Below, piece after piece: positions 26,516 to 36,470 of a stretch of DNA of 64,000 nucleotides; the first letter of the stretch is position 1, and every line of letters starts with the position of its first letter. The stretch lies in NCBI GenBank assembly GCA_900468625.1, contig UBUL01000016.1, forward strand, positions 1-64,000, written 5' to 3'. Source of the stretch: Hyphomicrobiales bacterium (GTDB lineage: Bacteria; Pseudomonadota; Alphaproteobacteria; Rhizobiales; Rhizobiaceae). The notes beneath the pieces were generated by a model. It was not told the origin of the DNA. It did not search any database and saw only the letters and a program-made list of their open reading frames with translations. The position numbers and the translations under genes are program-made.

Positions 26516-27613
26516 ATGACCGAGCCCGTATCTCGCCAGAGCCAACCCCCGCCAAAATCCACAGCATCCCTGATCCAGACCAAGCGCGCGGCGGTGCAGG
26601 CGCTGCGAGTCATGATCGCGTGCACCATCACCTATGCCGTTTCCCAGCTTTTGCACCTTCAGCAAGGCTATTGGGCGGTCTTTACCGTGCTGATCGTCAT
26701 GCAGGCATCCGTCGGCGCTACCGCTGGGGCTGCTGTCGACCGATTGGTTGCTACGGTCGCGGGCGCCGTACTCGGCGGCATCGCGATATTCATCACCCCG
26801 CAGGAGCCGCTGGCCATCGGCATCGCCTTGATCTGTGTCGTCGGCCTCTCGAGTTTCGCGGCGGCTCGCGTGCCTCGGCTGCGCAATGCCGGGCTGACGG
26901 CCGCGATCGTCATGCTGACCCATTCCACGGCGGTTCCCGTCGAGATCTTCGTGATCGACCGTATCGCCGAGATCACGCTGGGCGGTGTCATCGGCGTGCT
27001 CGCCAGCCTCTTCATCCTGCCGACCCGCTCGCGCACCATGGTGCTCGACCGCTTCGGATCTGCGCTCAACGTGATGGCGCAGATATTGCGCACTCTGGCA
27101 AACGCAGTCGAAAAGGGCGAACCCGTCTCGGCCACCGAGGCCAATATTGCGCTGCGTCAGTCGCTGATGGCGACGGAAGCGCTCCTGACCGACGCCCATC
27201 GCGAGCGCGCCTTCTGGCTGACGAGACAGGGTATCTCCGAGGCTATACCGCGCTCGCTCTGGCGCATTCGCAACGACATGACCTATGTCAGTCATATCGT
27301 CGAGACGCCATTTCCGGCCACAATCGTCGAAGCGATCGGGCTGCAGGCGGCGGGAGCGCTCAAGGCGCAAGCCCGTTTTGCCGAAGCATGCGGCCTGGCG
27401 CTTCGCACCGGCGCAGAGATCGATTCCGAGATGCTCTTTGCGGGAGACAAGGCTTTCGAAGCGGCATTCAGCGCTCTTCAGACTTCCGCGGAGGCGCAAT
27501 CGATGGGCTTTGCCGAAACCGGACGCCTGTTCGGCCTTGACTTCACCTTGCGCCGGATGCGGCAGAACTTTCTCGATCTTGCCGATCGCATCCGCGAAAG
27601 TAATGTCCATTGA
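26516..27613 (+). CDS. FUSC-family inner-membrane protein (aromatic acid exporter-like)
   Basis: A 365-residue protein with about six N-terminal transmembrane helices ('YWAVFTVLIVMQASVGATAGAAVDRL' is the FUSC signature) and a long soluble helical C-terminus. Family members are thought to export aromatic carboxylates or other compounds, with partner proteins elsewhere. The ATG at 26516 starts just before the first helix. A further in-frame ATG at 26345 follows AGGAGG but adds 57 residues with poor composition, so it was not chosen. Confidence 0.78.
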   Translation: MTEPVSRQSQPPPKSTASLIQTKRAAVQALRVMIACTITYAVSQLLHLQQGYWAVFTVLIVMQASVGATAGAAVDRLVATVAGAVLGGIAIFITPQEPLAIGIALICVVGLSSFAAARVPRLRNAGLTAAIVMLTHSTAVPVEIFVIDRIAEITLGGVIGVLASLFILPTRSRTMVLDRFGSALNVMAQILRTLANAVEKGEPVSATEANIALRQSLMATEALLTDAHRERAFWLTRQGISEAIPRSLWRIRNDMTYVSHIVETPFPATIVEAIGLQAAGALKAQARFAEACGLALRTGAEIDSEMLFAGDKAFEAAFSALQTSAEAQSMGFAETGRLFGLDFTLRRMRQNFLDLADRIRESNVH

Positions 27614-27936
<323 letters not shown>

Positions 27937-28215
27937 TTACTTGTTGAGAGCGTCCTTCAGCGCCTTGGCCGGCGTGAAGGCAAGCTTCTTCGATGCGGCG
28001 ACCTTGATGGTTGCGCCCGTTCCCGGGTTGCGTGCTTCGCGCTCCGGCGTATCCTTGACTTTGAACTTGCCGAAGCCCGGAATAGAGGTCTCGGCGCCGG
28101 AGACCGCTGCTCCGGTGATTGCGGCAAAGACGGCTTCGACGATCGTCTTGCCCTGAGCCTTGGTCAGCTTGTATTCGGCGGCGATCTTGTCTGCGATTTC
28201 ATTCGTTGTGGTCAT
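27937..28215 (-). CDS. HU-family DNA-binding protein
   Basis: A 92-residue nucleoid protein that bends DNA. The N-terminus 'MTTTNEIADKIAAEYKLTKAQGKTIVEAVFAAIT' is helical, and 'SIPGFGKFKVKDTPEREARNPGTGATIKVAASKKLAFTPAKALKD' is the diagnostic beta-arm and C-terminal region, with the arm Pro in 'RNPGTG'. ATG 28215 has GGGGGAAG upstream on the minus strand; the frame extends to 28317 but that part lacks homology. HU acts in the nucleoid as a dimer. Confidence 0.95.
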   Translation of the reverse strand: MTTTNEIADKIAAEYKLTKAQGKTIVEAVFAAITGAAVSGAETSIPGFGKFKVKDTPEREARNPGTGATIKVAASKKLAFTPAKALKDALNK

Positions 28216-28571
28216 GAGGCTTCCCCCGTATTGGTGACAGCGGAATCCTTTCCACCGAAGATGCTCATTGTCACCATGAGTCCTGCCTGGAAAGGTCGAG
28301 AAGGCCTGTATTTCCACAATTTCCGACGTTTCGCCGCCATATGCGTGTTTTCTGCCGGCGATTCCGTGGCTTGCGACTGGGCGTCCCTGTCATTGGGAAG
28401 CGGGCCGCACTTTTCGCCGACTCTCGCCGAATCCAGCCTCGAGGACCGCGAAAGCCTCTTCGTCAAGCTTTGTCTGGCGGATGGACAGGCGATGCGATGA
28501 CGCAAAAGAAGCTGGCCTTTCGCCGCTTGGGCGTATAGAGGCCGGATCACGACGATTGACGGGAGCAAGCA
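28216..28571. other. Intergenic region, no convincing gene
   Basis: Between the HU start and the next small gene. It should hold the promoters of both. Open frames on either strand exist but their residues do not look like a protein. Nothing else was recognised. Confidence 0.45.
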
Positions 28572-28793
28572 ATGTACCATGCAATCAGCATAGACAATCG
28601 CGGTGATTTCGGCCTCTGGGCCATCGAGGTTGCAAAGCAGATCATCAGCGAGCAGGGCTTCGAGCTGGCAAGGGCAGCGCGCGACGGTGGGGACGACGAT
28701 GTCCGCGCGGCCGGCAATGCGCTTGGGCAAGCAATCACCAACGCATTGATCGAGGTTTATGACGGCCTGATCGAAAAGGTCGATGAACGCTAG
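28572..28793 (+). CDS. Small acidic helical protein, unknown function
   Basis: A 73-residue protein (MYHAISIDNRGDFGLWAIEVAKQI start). It is predicted helical after a short strand, and acidic. GGGAG lies 7 nt upstream of ATG 28572. No named domain recognised; it resembles small orphan proteins of rhizobial genomes. Confidence 0.65.
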   Translation: MYHAISIDNRGDFGLWAIEVAKQIISEQGFELARAARDGGDDDVRAAGNALGQAITNALIEVYDGLIEKVDER

Positions 28794-28984
28794 GAGCGCC
28801 TTCGGTCGATCGGGTACGAAGAGGCAGCTGCGATGTTGAACGGGGAATTCCCACTCGATCCGGCAATCGCCTGCTTGGAATTGAAATTTATAGGAATATC
28901 AACTCAAGATCGTAGCCTTACAATCGCGGACCGGCATTCCCATATAGGGCGGTAAGTGATTTCTGCCCAATGACAGGAGAGCCA

Positions 28985-29980
28985 ATGTTCCGCGCCGTAT
29001 CGCGTTTTGCCAAGATCGCAACCATCGTCGTCCTTGCCGCCGCTTCATCTTTAGCGACCTTCGACGCTGCCGATGCGCGTCGGGCTGGATCCAGCGGGTT
29101 CGGAAGCCGTGGGACGCGCACTTTCGATGCGCCAGCCGTAACGAGGACGGCTCCGACGCAGGCCGCCCCGATCGATCGGTCGATGACGCCGCGTCCGCAG
29201 CAGCAAACCGCGACCCAGCCGCCGCTCGGCGCGCCGCAGCGTCCGGGCCTCTTCGGTGGTTTCGGCGGATCGATGATTGGCGGTCTGATCGCCGGCGGTC
29301 TTCTCGGCATGTTGCTTGGCCATGGTTTTGGCGGCGGCTTCGGCTTCCTCGGCATGCTGTTGCAGATCGGCCTGATCGTGCTGCTGATCAGCTTTGCCAT
29401 GCGCTTCTTCGCAAACCGTCAGCGCACGCAATATGCCGCACCCGGATCAGATCGGTCTTACAATATGAACGCCATGAACAATGGTGCCGCGTCGCCGCGC
29501 CCGTCTTTTTCCATTCCGCCCATCGGCGGCGAGGCTGCCGCGCAGAAGGCACGGCAGGCCAATGACGAGATCGGGCTGCAGCAGGCCGATCTTGACCGCT
29601 TCGAGCGCCTGCTTACCGAAGTTCAGTCAGCTTACGGGAAGGAGGACTATGCAACGCTGCGTCGTCTGACCACACCGGAAGCCATGTCCTATCTTGCCGA
29701 GGAGCTGGGCGAGAACGCCACCCATGGCGTGCGCAACAGCGTTTCCGACGTTCGCCTGCTGCAGGGCGATATTGCTGAAGCCTGGCGCGAGAGCGACAGC
29801 GAATACGCAACGCTTGCCATGCGCTATTCGAGCATCGATGCGATGCTCGATCGTACGACCGGAAAACTCGTCGATGGCGACGATCGCAACCCTTCGGAGG
29901 CGACCGAACTCTGGACCTTCGTGCGCAAGCCGGGTTCGGACTGGCAGCTTTCCGCTATCCAGGGAACGGGAACTCATTAG
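28985..29980 (+). CDS. Tim44-like domain protein, exported or membrane-anchored
   Basis: A 331-residue protein. A hydrophobic N-terminus (residues about 5-30, ending near DAADA) looks like a signal peptide; residues 60-150 are low-complexity with a Gly-rich double hydrophobic hairpin ('GLFGGFGGSMIGGLIAGGLLGMLL' type) and the C-terminal 130 residues match the Tim44-like fold ('LQQADLDRFERLLTEVQSAYGKEDYATLRRLTTPEAMSYL' and 'ATELWTFVRKPGSDWQLSAIQG'). In other bacteria such proteins are membrane-linked with unclear roles. GGAGAG precedes ATG 28985. Confidence 0.88.
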   Translation: MFRAVSRFAKIATIVVLAAASSLATFDAADARRAGSSGFGSRGTRTFDAPAVTRTAPTQAAPIDRSMTPRPQQQTATQPPLGAPQRPGLFGGFGGSMIGGLIAGGLLGMLLGHGFGGGFGFLGMLLQIGLIVLLISFAMRFFANRQRTQYAAPGSDRSYNMNAMNNGAASPRPSFSIPPIGGEAAAQKARQANDEIGLQQADLDRFERLLTEVQSAYGKEDYATLRRLTTPEAMSYLAEELGENATHGVRNSVSDVRLLQGDIAEAWRESDSEYATLAMRYSSIDAMLDRTTGKLVDGDDRNPSEATELWTFVRKPGSDWQLSAIQGTGTH

Positions 29981-30297
29981 GCTAGCGCTTTCTCATGGAA
30001 GCGCATCTCGCGATGCTTCGGGTGCGATTGCCCATAATCAGAAAATGATAGCTCCCTGCTCTTCACCGCCAGAAGGGCAGAGCAAATATGGAAACGATGC
30101 TATATTCGGCCTCGGGATGGCCGTTGCCGGCGGGGCTGCCGATGTCGTCACCGAACTGGCGTCGCTCGGTTTTGCTGGAAAGCTTGCTGCGGCCGGCTGT
30201 ATCGGCGCGGATATCGACGGAGAGATCGTCAAGACGCGTCAGGTGCAAGGAATGGCACCGACAAATCGAACGTTATGCTTGGAGGAGGCGAGGGCGA
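29981..30297. other. Intergenic region, no gene assigned
   Basis: About 317 bp upstream of the alcohol dehydrogenase gene. An open frame runs through it with fair composition (around 'GLGMAVAGGAADVVTELASLG') but has no credible start and overlaps the dehydrogenase gene. It was left unassigned. Confidence 0.4.
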
Positions 30298-31308
30298 ATG
30301 AGGGCAGTCCGTTTGGAATCGATCGGATCCATGGCGATGCACATGGTCGAGAAGCCGAGCGCCGGGGCCGGAGAGATCATCGTCCGGGTACTTGCTGCAG
30401 GCATCTGCGGATCCGACCGGCATATGTACAAGGGCGAGTATCCAACGGCTATCCCGGTGACGCTCGGTCATGAATTCTGCGGCCTCGTGGAAGAGGTGGG
30501 CGAGGGCGTTTCATCATTCGTCGGCGGAGAGCTTGTTACGGTGGACCCGAATATTGCCTGCGGCACCTGTCCCGTCTGCCGGCGAGGGCGGCCGAACCTG
30601 TGTGCCAATCTAAAGGCGATCGGGGTGACGCGGGACGGCGGCTTTGCCGACTATGTTGCGGTTCCCAGCGGTCAGGCGTTTCTGCTGCCTTCTGATCTCG
30701 ATCCCGTCCACGGTGCTTTTTGCGAGCCGCTTGCCTGTTGCATCCATGCCATCGACAAGGCGAAGATCCGTCCGGGCGATAGCGTTGCCATATTGGGCGG
30801 CGGCGTCATTGGCTTGCTTATGGTGCAGTTGGCGCGTCTGGCAGGCGCAGGCCAAGTTATTCTCATCACAAGACAATTGTCGCGGCGTGAGGCGGCATTG
30901 CGGCTCGGCGCGACGCAGGCGCTTGATCCTACCGCCACCGATGCCGTTACCGCCGTCCGGGATTTGACCGCTGGCGGCGCGGATGTCGTCATAGAATGCG
31001 CGGGCGTTCCCGAAACGCTCCAGACCGGCGTGCATATGGTGCGGCGTGGCGGCGCCTTGGTGTTGTTCGGGGTAACGCCGGCGGGTTTGCAAGTTCCCCT
31101 CCTGCCGTTCGATCTCCTTGTCAACGAAGTCGAGATCAGGCCGGCCTATCTCAATCCGTTCACCCATTCCCGGGCGGCGGCCATGGTGGCAGGCGGGGTT
31201 CTCGAACTGGACTCGCTTGTCACGAAGACGATCGGCCTCGAGCAGGTTGCAGGCGTGGTTGGCAGCGCGCCATTGGCCGGCGAGATCAAGGTCATCGTCC
31301 GGCCGTGA
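30298..31308 (+). CDS. Zinc-dependent medium-chain dehydrogenase
   Basis: A 336-residue MDR enzyme that oxidises a polyol or alcohol with NAD(P)+. Catalytic-zinc residues are Cys37 in 'AAGICGSDRHMY' and His58-Glu59 in 'TLGHEFCG'; structural zinc is held by the cysteines of 'CGTCPVCRRGRPNLC' (Cys88, 91, 94, 102). The Rossmann motif 'VAILGGGVIGLLMVQLARLAGAG' follows. The pattern fits L-idonate, threonine or inositol-type dehydrogenases, so substrate is uncertain. Strong GGAGGAGG-like site before ATG 30298. Confidence 0.9.
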   Translation: MRAVRLESIGSMAMHMVEKPSAGAGEIIVRVLAAGICGSDRHMYKGEYPTAIPVTLGHEFCGLVEEVGEGVSSFVGGELVTVDPNIACGTCPVCRRGRPNLCANLKAIGVTRDGGFADYVAVPSGQAFLLPSDLDPVHGAFCEPLACCIHAIDKAKIRPGDSVAILGGGVIGLLMVQLARLAGAGQVILITRQLSRREAALRLGATQALDPTATDAVTAVRDLTAGGADVVIECAGVPETLQTGVHMVRRGGALVLFGVTPAGLQVPLLPFDLLVNEVEIRPAYLNPFTHSRAAAMVAGGVLELDSLVTKTIGLEQVAGVVGSAPLAGEIKVIVRP

Positions 31309-31378
31309 GTTTCGCCTCCGGGCCGGCATCGGGTTGACAGACAGGTATGTTCGCAGACCGTTGTCACCCGCATCGGCA

Positions 31379-31395
31379 TTTATAAGATTTTTATA
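31379..31395 (+). promoter_or_regulatory. KdpE-box-like direct repeat upstream of the kdp operon
   Basis: TTTATA, 5 bp, TTTATA is located 187 bp before the first small kdp ORF. It matches the E. coli KdpE site organisation (TTTATA, 5 bp, TTTACA) apart from one base. The response regulator KdpE encoded in this operon is the expected ligand. Confidence 0.6.
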
Positions 31396-31565
31396 TCTTC
31401 CGCTTTTCTGCCGTCTCGAACCTTAACGCGGTTCAGTCGCATATTGCGCGTGGAAGATACACCTCAGGTGATCTTCCTTCTCGGCAGGAAGAAGAGAAGC
31501 GCTCCGAGCAAGGGCGCTCTCCGTCGTTTCTGCAGTCAACAATAACAATCAAGGAATCGCGATCG

Positions 31566-31649
31566 ATGGTGGACATGTTTCTTGTCGGGATCGGCGTCTT
31601 ATTCTTCCTCCTTTGCGTCGCCTATACCAAGGCCTGCGACAGCCTCTAG
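31566..31649 (+). CDS. Small membrane protein at the head of the kdp operon
   Basis: A 27-residue ORF: one hydrophobic helix ('MFLVGIGVLFFLLCVAYTKA') ending with CDSL. It sits 14 bp before kdpF in the same direction. Tiny ORFs of this type, single helix plus an 'YxxACDxL'-like end, occur before kdpF in several proteobacteria. A role in Kdp assembly or stability is inference. Confidence 0.65.
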   Translation: MVDMFLVGIGVLFFLLCVAYTKACDSL

Positions 31650-31663
31650 TCGGAGAGACGGCA

Positions 31664-31753
31664 ATGCTTCTCGATTACATTCTCGGTGGCGGCGTGACGA
31701 TCTTTCTCACCGTCTACCTGGTCTACGCTCTCATTCGCCCCGAGCGCTTCTGA
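31664..31753 (+). CDS. kdpF: K+-transporting ATPase subunit F
   Basis: A 29-residue single-helix peptide (MLLDYILGGGVTIFLTVYLV, then YALIRPERF), the same length as E. coli KdpF, with the conserved 'Y-L-x-RPE-F' tail. It stabilises the KdpFABC complex in the inner membrane. It begins after GGAGAG and lies 27 bp before kdpA. Confidence 0.9.
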   Translation: MLLDYILGGGVTIFLTVYLVYALIRPERF

Positions 31754-31780
31754 CAGCGCTTCATAGGGAAAGTTATCTCC

Positions 31781-33484
31781 ATGACCTTCAACGGATGGCT
31801 TCAGATCCTCATTTACATCGGGATCCTTCTCCTGCTCGTCAAACCGCTCGGCGGTTACATGACACGCGTCTTTACCGGCGAGCGTACCTTCCTCTCCTTT
31901 GTCCTCCGTCCCGTGGAGCGGGGGCTTTATCGTTTGGCCGGCACGAACGACCGCGAGGAGCAGCATTGGACGACCTATTCGGTCTCCATGCTGCTTTTCA
32001 GTCTAGCCGGTTTCATCGTTCTTTACGCGCTGCAGCGGCTGCAGGGCAGCCTGCCGTATAATCCGGCCGGCATGACGTCGCTCGACCCGTACTTGTCCTT
32101 CAACACGTCGACCAGCTTCGTCACCAATACCAACTGGCAGAACTATGGCGGCGAAAGCACGATGTCCTATCTCGTGCAGATGGCCGGCCTGACGGTGCAG
32201 AACTTTGTCTCGGCCGCAACAGGTATCGCGATCGCGATCGCGTTGATCCGTGCCTTCGCGCGCGCCTCGGGCAAGGCGATCGGCAATTTCTGGGTCGATC
32301 TTACCCGCGCGACGCTCTATGTCCTGCTGCCGATCTGTGTCGTCCTGACGATCGCTTTCGTCTATCTCGGTGTGCCGCAGACGCTCGGCCCCTACGTCAA
32401 TGCCACCACGCTCGAGGGCGCGCAGCAGACGATCGCCGTCGGTCCCGTCGCTTCGCAGCTTGCCATCAAGATGCTCGGCACGAACGGCGGCGGCTTCTTC
32501 AATGCCAATTCGGCACATCCCTTCGAAAATCCGAGTGCAGTCTCCAACCTTTTGCAGATGCTGGCGATCTTCGCCATCGGCGCGGCACTGACCAACGTCT
32601 TCGGCCGCATGGTCGGCAGCCAGCGTCAGGGCTGGGCGATCCTGGCCGCCATGGGTACGCTCTTCGTCGCCGGGGTCATCGTCACCTACTGGGCCGAGGC
32701 CGCGGGCAACCCGCTGATCCACTCACTCGGTGTCCAGGGCGGCAACATGGAAGGCAAGGAGGTCCGCTTCGGGCTTGCGGCATCCTCGCTGTTCGCCGTC
32801 ATTACGACCGCGGCATCCTGCGGTGCAGTCAATGGCATGTTGGGCAGTTTCACCGCGCTTGGAGGCATGATCCCGCTCATCAACCTGCAGCTCGGCGAAG
32901 TCATCGTTGGTGGCGTCGGCGCCGGCTTCTACGGCATCCTGATGTTCGTCATCATTGCGATCTTCGTTGCCGGCCTGATGGTTGGGCGCACGCCGGAATA
33001 TCTCGGGAAGAAGATCGAGGCCAAGGAAGTGAAGATGGCGATGCTTGCCGTGCTATGCCTCCCCTTCGGGATGCTGATCTTTACCGCGATATCCGCAGTG
33101 TTGCCATCAGCAGTCGCCGCTATCGGCAATTCCGGCCCGCATGGCTTCTCCGAAATCCTCTATGCCTACAGCTCCGCGGCAGCGAATAACGGCTCTGCCT
33201 TTGCCGGCCTCTCCGCCAATACCCCCTGGTACAACACCACGCTCGGCGTCGTCATGCTGATCGGCCGTTTCCTGGTCATCGTACCGGCGCTTGCCATTGC
33301 TGGCTCACTGATCGGCAAGAAGACGGTTCCAGCCTCGGCCGGCACCTTTCCGACGGACGGCCCGCTCTTCGTCGGCCTGCTCGTCGGCACGATCCTGATC
33401 GTCGGTGGTCTGACCTTCTTCCCGGCGTTGGCGCTCGGTCCGATCGTCGAACATCTGTCGATGATCGCAGGCCAGACCTTTTAA
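31781..33484 (+). CDS. kdpA: K+-transporting ATPase subunit A
   Basis: A 567-residue channel-like subunit that binds K+ and passes it through the KdpFABC pump. It has about ten transmembrane helices and four repeated P-loop-like segments, including '[19 protein letters not shown]' and '[20 protein letters not shown]'. Length and motifs match the family. It is the third gene of the operon and is followed by a small membrane ORF before kdpB, an unusual insertion. Confidence 0.97.
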   Translation: MTFNGWLQILIYIGILLLLVKPLGGYMTRVFTGERTFLSFVLRPVERGLYRLAGTNDREEQHWTTYSVSMLLFSLAGFIVLYALQRLQGSLPYNPAGMTSLDPYLSFNTSTSFVTNTNWQNYGGESTMSYLVQMAGLTVQNFVSAATGIAIAIALIRAFARASGKAIGNFWVDLTRATLYVLLPICVVLTIAFVYLGVPQTLGPYVNATTLEGAQQTIAVGPVASQLAIKMLGTNGGGFFNANSAHPFENPSAVSNLLQMLAIFAIGAALTNVFGRMVGSQRQGWAILAAMGTLFVAGVIVTYWAEAAGNPLIHSLGVQGGNMEGKEVRFGLAASSLFAVITTAASCGAVNGMLGSFTALGGMIPLINLQLGEVIVGGVGAGFYGILMFVIIAIFVAGLMVGRTPEYLGKKIEAKEVKMAMLAVLCLPFGMLIFTAISAVLPSAVAAIGNSGPHGFSEILYAYSSAAANNGSAFAGLSANTPWYNTTLGVVMLIGRFLVIVPALAIAGSLIGKKTVPASAGTFPTDGPLFVGLLVGTILIVGGLTFFPALALGPIVEHLSMIAGQTF

Positions 33485-33487
33485 GGA

Positions 33488-33658
33488 ATGAAGGCCATGA
33501 GCCAAGCGCCTCTCGGCAAGCTTAGAAAAGTCATCGATCCACGCCCCTTCGACAGGGGGCGTGGCCCGGCCGGAATAGCCTGCGCGTCCGATGCCATTTT
33601 GCTGGCGATGGTTGCCTTGTTCCTTGGCCTTATCGTCTTCGGATTCTTAATCGGCTGA
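33488..33658 (+). CDS. Small membrane protein between kdpA and kdpB
   Basis: A 56-residue ORF: basic N-terminal half (KLRKVIDPRPFDRGRG) then one hydrophobic helix ('DAILLAMVALFLGLIVFGFL'). GGA lies at the kdpA stop 3 bp before ATG 33488; a second ATG at 33497 is possible. It is in the operon direction and fills the kdpA-kdpB gap, where most kdp operons have nothing. Composition is coding-like, but function is unknown. Confidence 0.6.
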   Translation: MKAMSQAPLGKLRKVIDPRPFDRGRGPAGIACASDAILLAMVALFLGLIVFGFLIG

Positions 33659-33706
33659 TCGGCAGCGTTCCGATCTGACGTTTTCCTCTTCACGCTGGAG
33701 CCTCTT

Positions 33707-35794
33707 ATGAGCCAGTTAAAATCAGCGAGTATTCTGGATTCTCGCATCCTCGTTCCGGCGATCGGCGCTTCGTTCAAGAAACTGAACCCGCGCACGCTCG
33801 CCAAGAACCCCGTCATGTTCGTGGTCGCCGTCGTTTCGATGCTGACGACCGTCCTTTTCCTCCGCGACCTCATTACGGGCGGCGGCAATCTCGGCTTTTC
33901 GCTGCAGATCAACATCTGGCTGTGGTTCACGGTACTGTTTGCAAATTTCGCCGAAGCCGTTGCCGAAGGCCGCGGCAAGGCGCAGGCGGATTCGCTGCGC
34001 AAGTCGCGCACCGAAACCCAGGCGAAGCTGCTCGTCGGCAACAGCCGTACCGATTACAAGATGGTGCCCGGCACCAGCCTCAAGGTCGGTGATGTCGTTC
34101 TGGTGGAAGCCGGCGATATCATTCCGTCCGATGGCGAAGTCATCGAAGGCGTGGCATCCGTCAATGAGGCCGCCATCACCGGTGAATCCGCACCTGTCAT
34201 CCGTGAATCGGGCGGCGACCGCTCGGCCGTGACAGGCGGTACGCAGGTTTTGTCGGATGAGATCCGGGTGCGCATCACGGCGGCAGCCGGCTCGACCTTC
34301 ATCGACCGCATGATCGCGCTGGTCGAAGGTGCCGAACGGCAGAAGACGCCGAACGAAATCGCGCTCAACATCCTGCTTGCCGGCATGACGCTGATCTTCG
34401 TGCTCGCGACCGTCACCATCCCGAGCTTTGCCGCCTATGCCGGCGGTTCGATCCAGACGGTCGTGCTCGTTGCGCTCTTCGTTACCTTGATCCCGACCAC
34501 GATCGGCGCATTGCTGTCGGCCATCGGCATCGCCGGCATGGACCGACTTGTGCGCTTCAACGTGCTTGCCATGTCCGGCCGCGCCGTCGAGGCCGCCGGC
34601 GACGTCGATACGCTGCTCCTCGACAAGACGGGCACGATCACGCTCGGCAACCGTCAGGCGACCGCGTTCCGTCCGGTTCGGGGCGTCAGCGAACAGGATC
34701 TCGCCGATGCCGCACAGCTTGCCTCGCTTGCCGACGAGACGCCTGAGGGACGCTCGATCGTCGTGCTCGCCAAGGAGAAATATGCAATCCGCGGCCGTGA
34801 CATGACGAGCCTGAAGGCAACCTTCGTTCCCTTTACCGCACAGACGCGAATGAGCGGCGTCGATCTCGAAGGCTCCTCGATCCGCAAGGGCGCCGTCGAT
34901 GCAGTGGTCGCCTATGTCGAAGGCGCAGCCAATGGCAGCCACGAAGGCACGGCCGTCATGTCCCGCACATCGAGCGAAATGCTGCGCGAACTGCAGGTGA
35001 TCGCCGACGAGATCGCCAAGGCCGGCGGCACGCCGCTTGCCGTTGCCCGTGATGGCCGCTTGCTTGGCGTCATCCATCTGAAAGACATCGTCAAGGGCGG
35101 CATTCGCGAGCGCTTTGCGGAACTGCGCCGTATGGGTATCCGCACCGTGATGATCACCGGCGACAATCCGTTGACGGCAGCGGCCATTGCCGCCGAGGCC
35201 GGCGTCGACGACTTCCTCGCCCAGGCGACGCCGGAGATGAAACTGGCGCTGATGCGCCAGGAGCAGGCGCAGGGAAAGCTGGTCGCCATGTGCGGCGACG
35301 GCACCAATGACGCGCCGGCACTTGCGCAAGCCGATGTCGGCGTCGCCATGAACACCGGTACGGTCGCTGCCCGCGAGGCCGGCAACATGGTCGACCTCGA
35401 CAGCGATCCGACGAAGCTCATCGAGATCGTCGAAATCGGCAAGCAGCTGCTGATGACGCGCGGCGCGCTGACGACCTTCTCGATTGCCAACGACATCGCG
35501 AAGTACTTCGCCATCATCCCGGCCATGTTCATCGCCTTCTACCCGCAGCTGAAGATGCTGAACGTCATGGGCCTTGCGACGCCGCAAAGCGCCATTCTCT
35601 CGGCGATCATCTTCAACGCGCTCATCATCGTCGCGCTGATCCCGCTGTCGCTGAAGGGTGTTCGCTATCGCCCGATCGGCGCCGGCGCGCTGCTCAGCCG
35701 CAATCTTTTGATCTACGGCCTCGGCGGCATCATCGTTCCCTTCATCGGCATCAAGGCCATCGATATGGCGATCACCGCGATTGGCCTCGCCTAA
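33707..35794 (+). CDS. kdpB: K+-transporting ATPase subunit B (P-type ATPase)
   Basis: A 695-residue catalytic subunit that hydrolyses ATP to drive K+ uptake. Asp306 of '[10 protein letters not shown]' is the phosphorylated residue; TGES (about 158-161) is the dephosphorylation motif and '[10 protein letters not shown]' the hinge. Seven or so transmembrane helices flank these domains. Full length for KdpB (682-700). In E. coli the Ser of TGES can itself be phosphorylated to inhibit the pump, and that Ser is present here. Confidence 0.98.
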   Translation: MSQLKSASILDSRILVPAIGASFKKLNPRTLAKNPVMFVVAVVSMLTTVLFLRDLITGGGNLGFSLQINIWLWFTVLFANFAEAVAEGRGKAQADSLRKSRTETQAKLLVGNSRTDYKMVPGTSLKVGDVVLVEAGDIIPSDGEVIEGVASVNEAAITGESAPVIRESGGDRSAVTGGTQVLSDEIRVRITAAAGSTFIDRMIALVEGAERQKTPNEIALNILLAGMTLIFVLATVTIPSFAAYAGGSIQTVVLVALFVTLIPTTIGALLSAIGIAGMDRLVRFNVLAMSGRAVEAAGDVDTLLLDKTGTITLGNRQATAFRPVRGVSEQDLADAAQLASLADETPEGRSIVVLAKEKYAIRGRDMTSLKATFVPFTAQTRMSGVDLEGSSIRKGAVDAVVAYVEGAANGSHEGTAVMSRTSSEMLRELQVIADEIAKAGGTPLAVARDGRLLGVIHLKDIVKGGIRERFAELRRMGIRTVMITGDNPLTAAAIAAEAGVDDFLAQATPEMKLALMRQEQAQGKLVAMCGDGTNDAPALAQADVGVAMNTGTVAAREAGNMVDLDSDPTKLIEIVEIGKQLLMTRGALTTFSIANDIAKYFAIIPAMFIAFYPQLKMLNVMGLATPQSAILSAIIFNALIIVALIPLSLKGVRYRPIGAGALLSRNLLIYGLGGIIVPFIGIKAIDMAITAIGLA

Positions 35795-35806
35795 GGAGTT
35801 TCTCTC

Positions 35807-36412
35807 ATGCTGAAGCAAATCAGACCCGCCATCGTCATGATCGTCGCCACGACCGTCCTGACCGGCCTTGCCTACCCGCTTGCCATGACGGGCGTCGCCC
35901 AGGCGCTCTTCCCCCATCAGGCCAATGGCAGCCTGGTGGAAAAGGACGGCAAGGTGATCGGTTCCAGCCTCATCGGTCAGAACTTCACCAGCGACCGGTA
36001 TTTCCATGGCCGCCCGTCGGCGACGACCACGACGGACCCGAACGACCCGACCAAATCGATTGCCGCACCTTATAATGCGGCCAATTCCGGCGCCTCCAAT
36101 CTCGGCCCGACCAGTTCGGCCCTGATGACCCGCATCAAGGGCGACACTGCTACGCTGCAGGCGCAGAACCCCAATAGCCCGGTTCCGATCGATATGGTCA
36201 CGACATCGGGCAGTGGTCTCGATCCGCACATCTCGCCTGAGGATGCCTATTTCCAGGCGCCGCGTGTTGCCAAGGCCCGCAATATGGATGAGGCGAAGGT
36301 CAAGTCGCTCGTCGCGGCAGCCATAGAGCCGCGCAAGCTCGGCATTCTCGGTGAACCCGTCATCAATGTGCTGGCATTGAACCAGGCACTCGATGCTTCT
36401 ATGACTCAATAA
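35807..36412 (+). CDS. kdpC: K+-transporting ATPase subunit C
   Basis: A 201-residue subunit with one N-terminal helix ('[28 protein letters not shown]') and a periplasmic domain. Conserved stretches '[23 protein letters not shown]' and '[30 protein letters not shown]' identify KdpC. It lies 12 bp after kdpB and 58 bp before kdpD. It stabilises the complex and affects ATP affinity. Confidence 0.97.
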   Translation: MLKQIRPAIVMIVATTVLTGLAYPLAMTGVAQALFPHQANGSLVEKDGKVIGSSLIGQNFTSDRYFHGRPSATTTTDPNDPTKSIAAPYNAANSGASNLGPTSSALMTRIKGDTATLQAQNPNSPVPIDMVTTSGSGLDPHISPEDAYFQAPRVAKARNMDEAKVKSLVAAAIEPRKLGILGEPVINVLALNQALDASMTQ

Positions 36413-36470
36413 GTTGAAGAGCTTGAGACGGTTAGCGCCGTCTCAGGCTTATCAGGAAAGACGACCCGGA

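Noticed and set aside
28212..28730. A minus-strand frame spanning the HU upstream region and the 73-residue gene
   Set aside because: No start site or protein-like composition; the plus-strand small gene is better supported.
29694..30473. A plus-strand frame crossing the end of the Tim44-like gene and into the dehydrogenase
   Set aside because: Its start lies in another frame of a certain gene and no homology was apparent; only the 30060-30290 part has fair composition.
33722..36409. A very long open frame on the minus strand opposite kdpB and kdpC
   Set aside because: It mirrors the codon periodicity of the GC-rich sense genes; residues are His/Gln/Arg-rich and match no family, and kdpB/kdpC are certain.
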